Of a stretch of DNA of 22,666 bases, positions 21,778-22,666 are shown one piece after another. Under the pieces are notes generated by a model. The model was not told the origin of the DNA and ran no database searches. It worked only from the letters and a program-made list of their open reading frames with translations. The stretch comes from CBDVAK01 sp965371945 (GTDB lineage: Bacteria; Pseudomonadota; Gammaproteobacteria; Competibacterales; JAHEDQ01). Position 1 is the first letter of the stretch, and each line of letters starts with the position of its first letter. The position numbers and the translations under genes were made by a program. The stretch spans positions 1 through 22,666 of the forward strand of contig CBDVAK010000015.1 of assembly GCA_965371945.1 (NCBI GenBank). Direction: 5' to 3'.

Positions 21778-22584
21778 ATGGCCTGGTGGGGCAAGCTGCT
21801 TGGCGGCACGTTCGGCTTCATGCTCGGTGGTCCCTTGGGCGCGCTCCTTGGCGCGGCGCTCGGCCATAGCTTCGACAAAGGTCTGAAACAGCTCACGGTT
21901 GACCAGGCCGGGCTCGGTGCAGGCGATACCGAGCGCATACAGACTGCTTTTTTCACCACCACATTCTCGGTCATGGGCCACCTCGCCAAGGCCGACGGCA
22001 GGGTGACGGAGGACGAGGTCGCGGCGGCCCGTGGTGTCATGGCGCGCATGCGTCTCAACGATGAACAGCGACACGCCGCGATCCGACTGTTCCAGGAAGG
22101 CAAAGATGCCGGGTTTCCACTCGACGCGGTATTGGACCAGTTTCGGCAGGAATGCCGACGGCGTCTCAATCTGATCCAGATGTTTCTGGAAATCATGGTC
22201 GCGACGGCGCTGGCGGACGGCACTATGGATGCCGCGGAACGCCAGGTGCTGTTACATATCTGCGACCGGCTCGGTTACCCTCGCGCGGGTTTTGAGCATC
22301 TGATCGCGCTGGCTTCAGGTTTTCGGGCCCAGTATTACGAACAGGGCGCAAGACAGCCGCAGCAGCCACGGCACCGGCTGGAGGACGACTATGCCCTGTT
22401 GGGAGTCAAAGCGGGTGCCAGCGACGCCGAGGTCAAAAAAGCCTACCGCAGGCTGATGGCGCAGCATCATCCGGACAAGCTGGTCTCGAAAGGACTGCCC
22501 GAGGAGATGATCAGGCTCGCCACTGAGAAAACCCAGGAAATCCGGGCTGCCTACGAGAGGGTAAGAAATGCTCGGAAAGCCTGA
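21778..22584 (+). CDS. djlA: Co-chaperone DjlA (TerB and J domains)
   Basis: The 268-residue protein starts with a Gly-rich membrane segment (about 8-30) containing GxxxG-like repeats, as in DjlA, where it mediates anchoring and dimerisation. A TerB domain follows (about 50-175; MGHLAKADGRVTEDE). The C-terminal J domain (203-268) carries HPD at 231-233, needed to stimulate DnaK. The frame opens earlier at GTG 21733, but ATG 21778 begins directly with MAWWGKLLGG, the usual DjlA start. It lies 131 bp after the oxidoreductase, with no clear terminator between. It presents DnaK at the inner membrane under envelope stress, by analogy with E. coli. Confidence 0.92.
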   Translation: MAWWGKLLGGTFGFMLGGPLGALLGAALGHSFDKGLKQLTVDQAGLGAGDTERIQTAFFTTTFSVMGHLAKADGRVTEDEVAAARGVMARMRLNDEQRHAAIRLFQEGKDAGFPLDAVLDQFRQECRRRLNLIQMFLEIMVATALADGTMDAAERQVLLHICDRLGYPRAGFEHLIALASGFRAQYYEQGARQPQQPRHRLEDDYALLGVKAGASDAEVKKAYRRLMAQHHPDKLVSKGLPEEMIRLATEKTQEIRAAYERVRNARKA

Positions 22585-22666
22585 CCCACCTGGATTCAGG
22601 GAATCACTTGGCAGCCCAGGTTATTTCACGGTGATACAGGTGCACTCAGCGAGCTGGCTGACACGC

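Noticed and set aside
1..22666. CRISPR array, phage or complete insertion sequence
   Set aside because: No regularly spaced repeats, no transposase or integrase and no phage structural genes are visible on either strand.

Overview
The window looks like chromosomal DNA from a gammaproteobacterium. The evidence is a System I cytochrome c maturation operon, a DjlA-type co-chaperone, a YadGH-like ABC exporter, bacterial tRNA genes with encoded CCA, and GC-rich coding DNA throughout. A Chromatiales-like sulfur-oxidising lineage would fit, but nothing here proves it. There is no phage, plasmid, CRISPR array or complete insertion sequence. The only mobile-type DNA is two short MITE-like elements.

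Layout. (1) 1-3557: a complete AmmeMemoRadiSam set. On the minus strand lie the radical SAM gene amrS, a two-domain rhodanese/mercaptopyruvate sulfurtransferase and the first 18 codons of an NRDE/TANGO2-family gene. Divergent from these on the plus strand are amrB (MEMO) and amrA (AMMECR1). (2) 3555-5547: a ~160-bp inverted-repeat element; a minus-strand pair of glycosyltransferases of the TIGR04282/TIGR04283 (arsenosugar-associated) type; tRNA-Ala(CGC) and tRNA-Arg(CCU) on the plus strand; and a second ~160-bp element with the same internal core. (3) 5547-6370: a two-helix membrane protein and a 38-codon candidate membrane microprotein. (4) 6528-10026, minus strand: an orphan TAXI-type periplasmic binding protein translationally linked to a membrane PAS-GGDEF-EAL protein. 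This looks like a ligand-responsive cyclic-di-GMP module. (5) 10235-16626, plus strand: ccmABCDEF-ccmH-ccmI, mostly with 4-bp overlaps, without ccmG/dsbE in its usual place. (6) 16685-17617: an endonuclease/exonuclease/phosphatase-fold protein. (7) 17678-20004, minus strand: ABC-2 exporter ATPase and permease followed by an unrecognised secreted protein. (8) 20213-22584, plus strand: a GlcD/D2HGDH-like FAD oxidoreductase and djlA.

How the genes work together. The ccm operon exports and chaperones heme and attaches it to apocytochromes c, implying c-type cytochrome respiration. The TAXI/GGDEF-EAL pair shares its 5' region with ccm and could couple a periplasmic ligand to c-di-GMP level. The AmmeMemoRadiSam trio is a conserved set whose reaction is, to my knowledge, not established; its sulfurtransferase neighbour is a possible clue. 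The strongest leads for new biology are the TAXI/c-di-GMP pair, the AmmeMemoRadiSam-rhodanese cluster and the two elements that sit exactly on stop codons.
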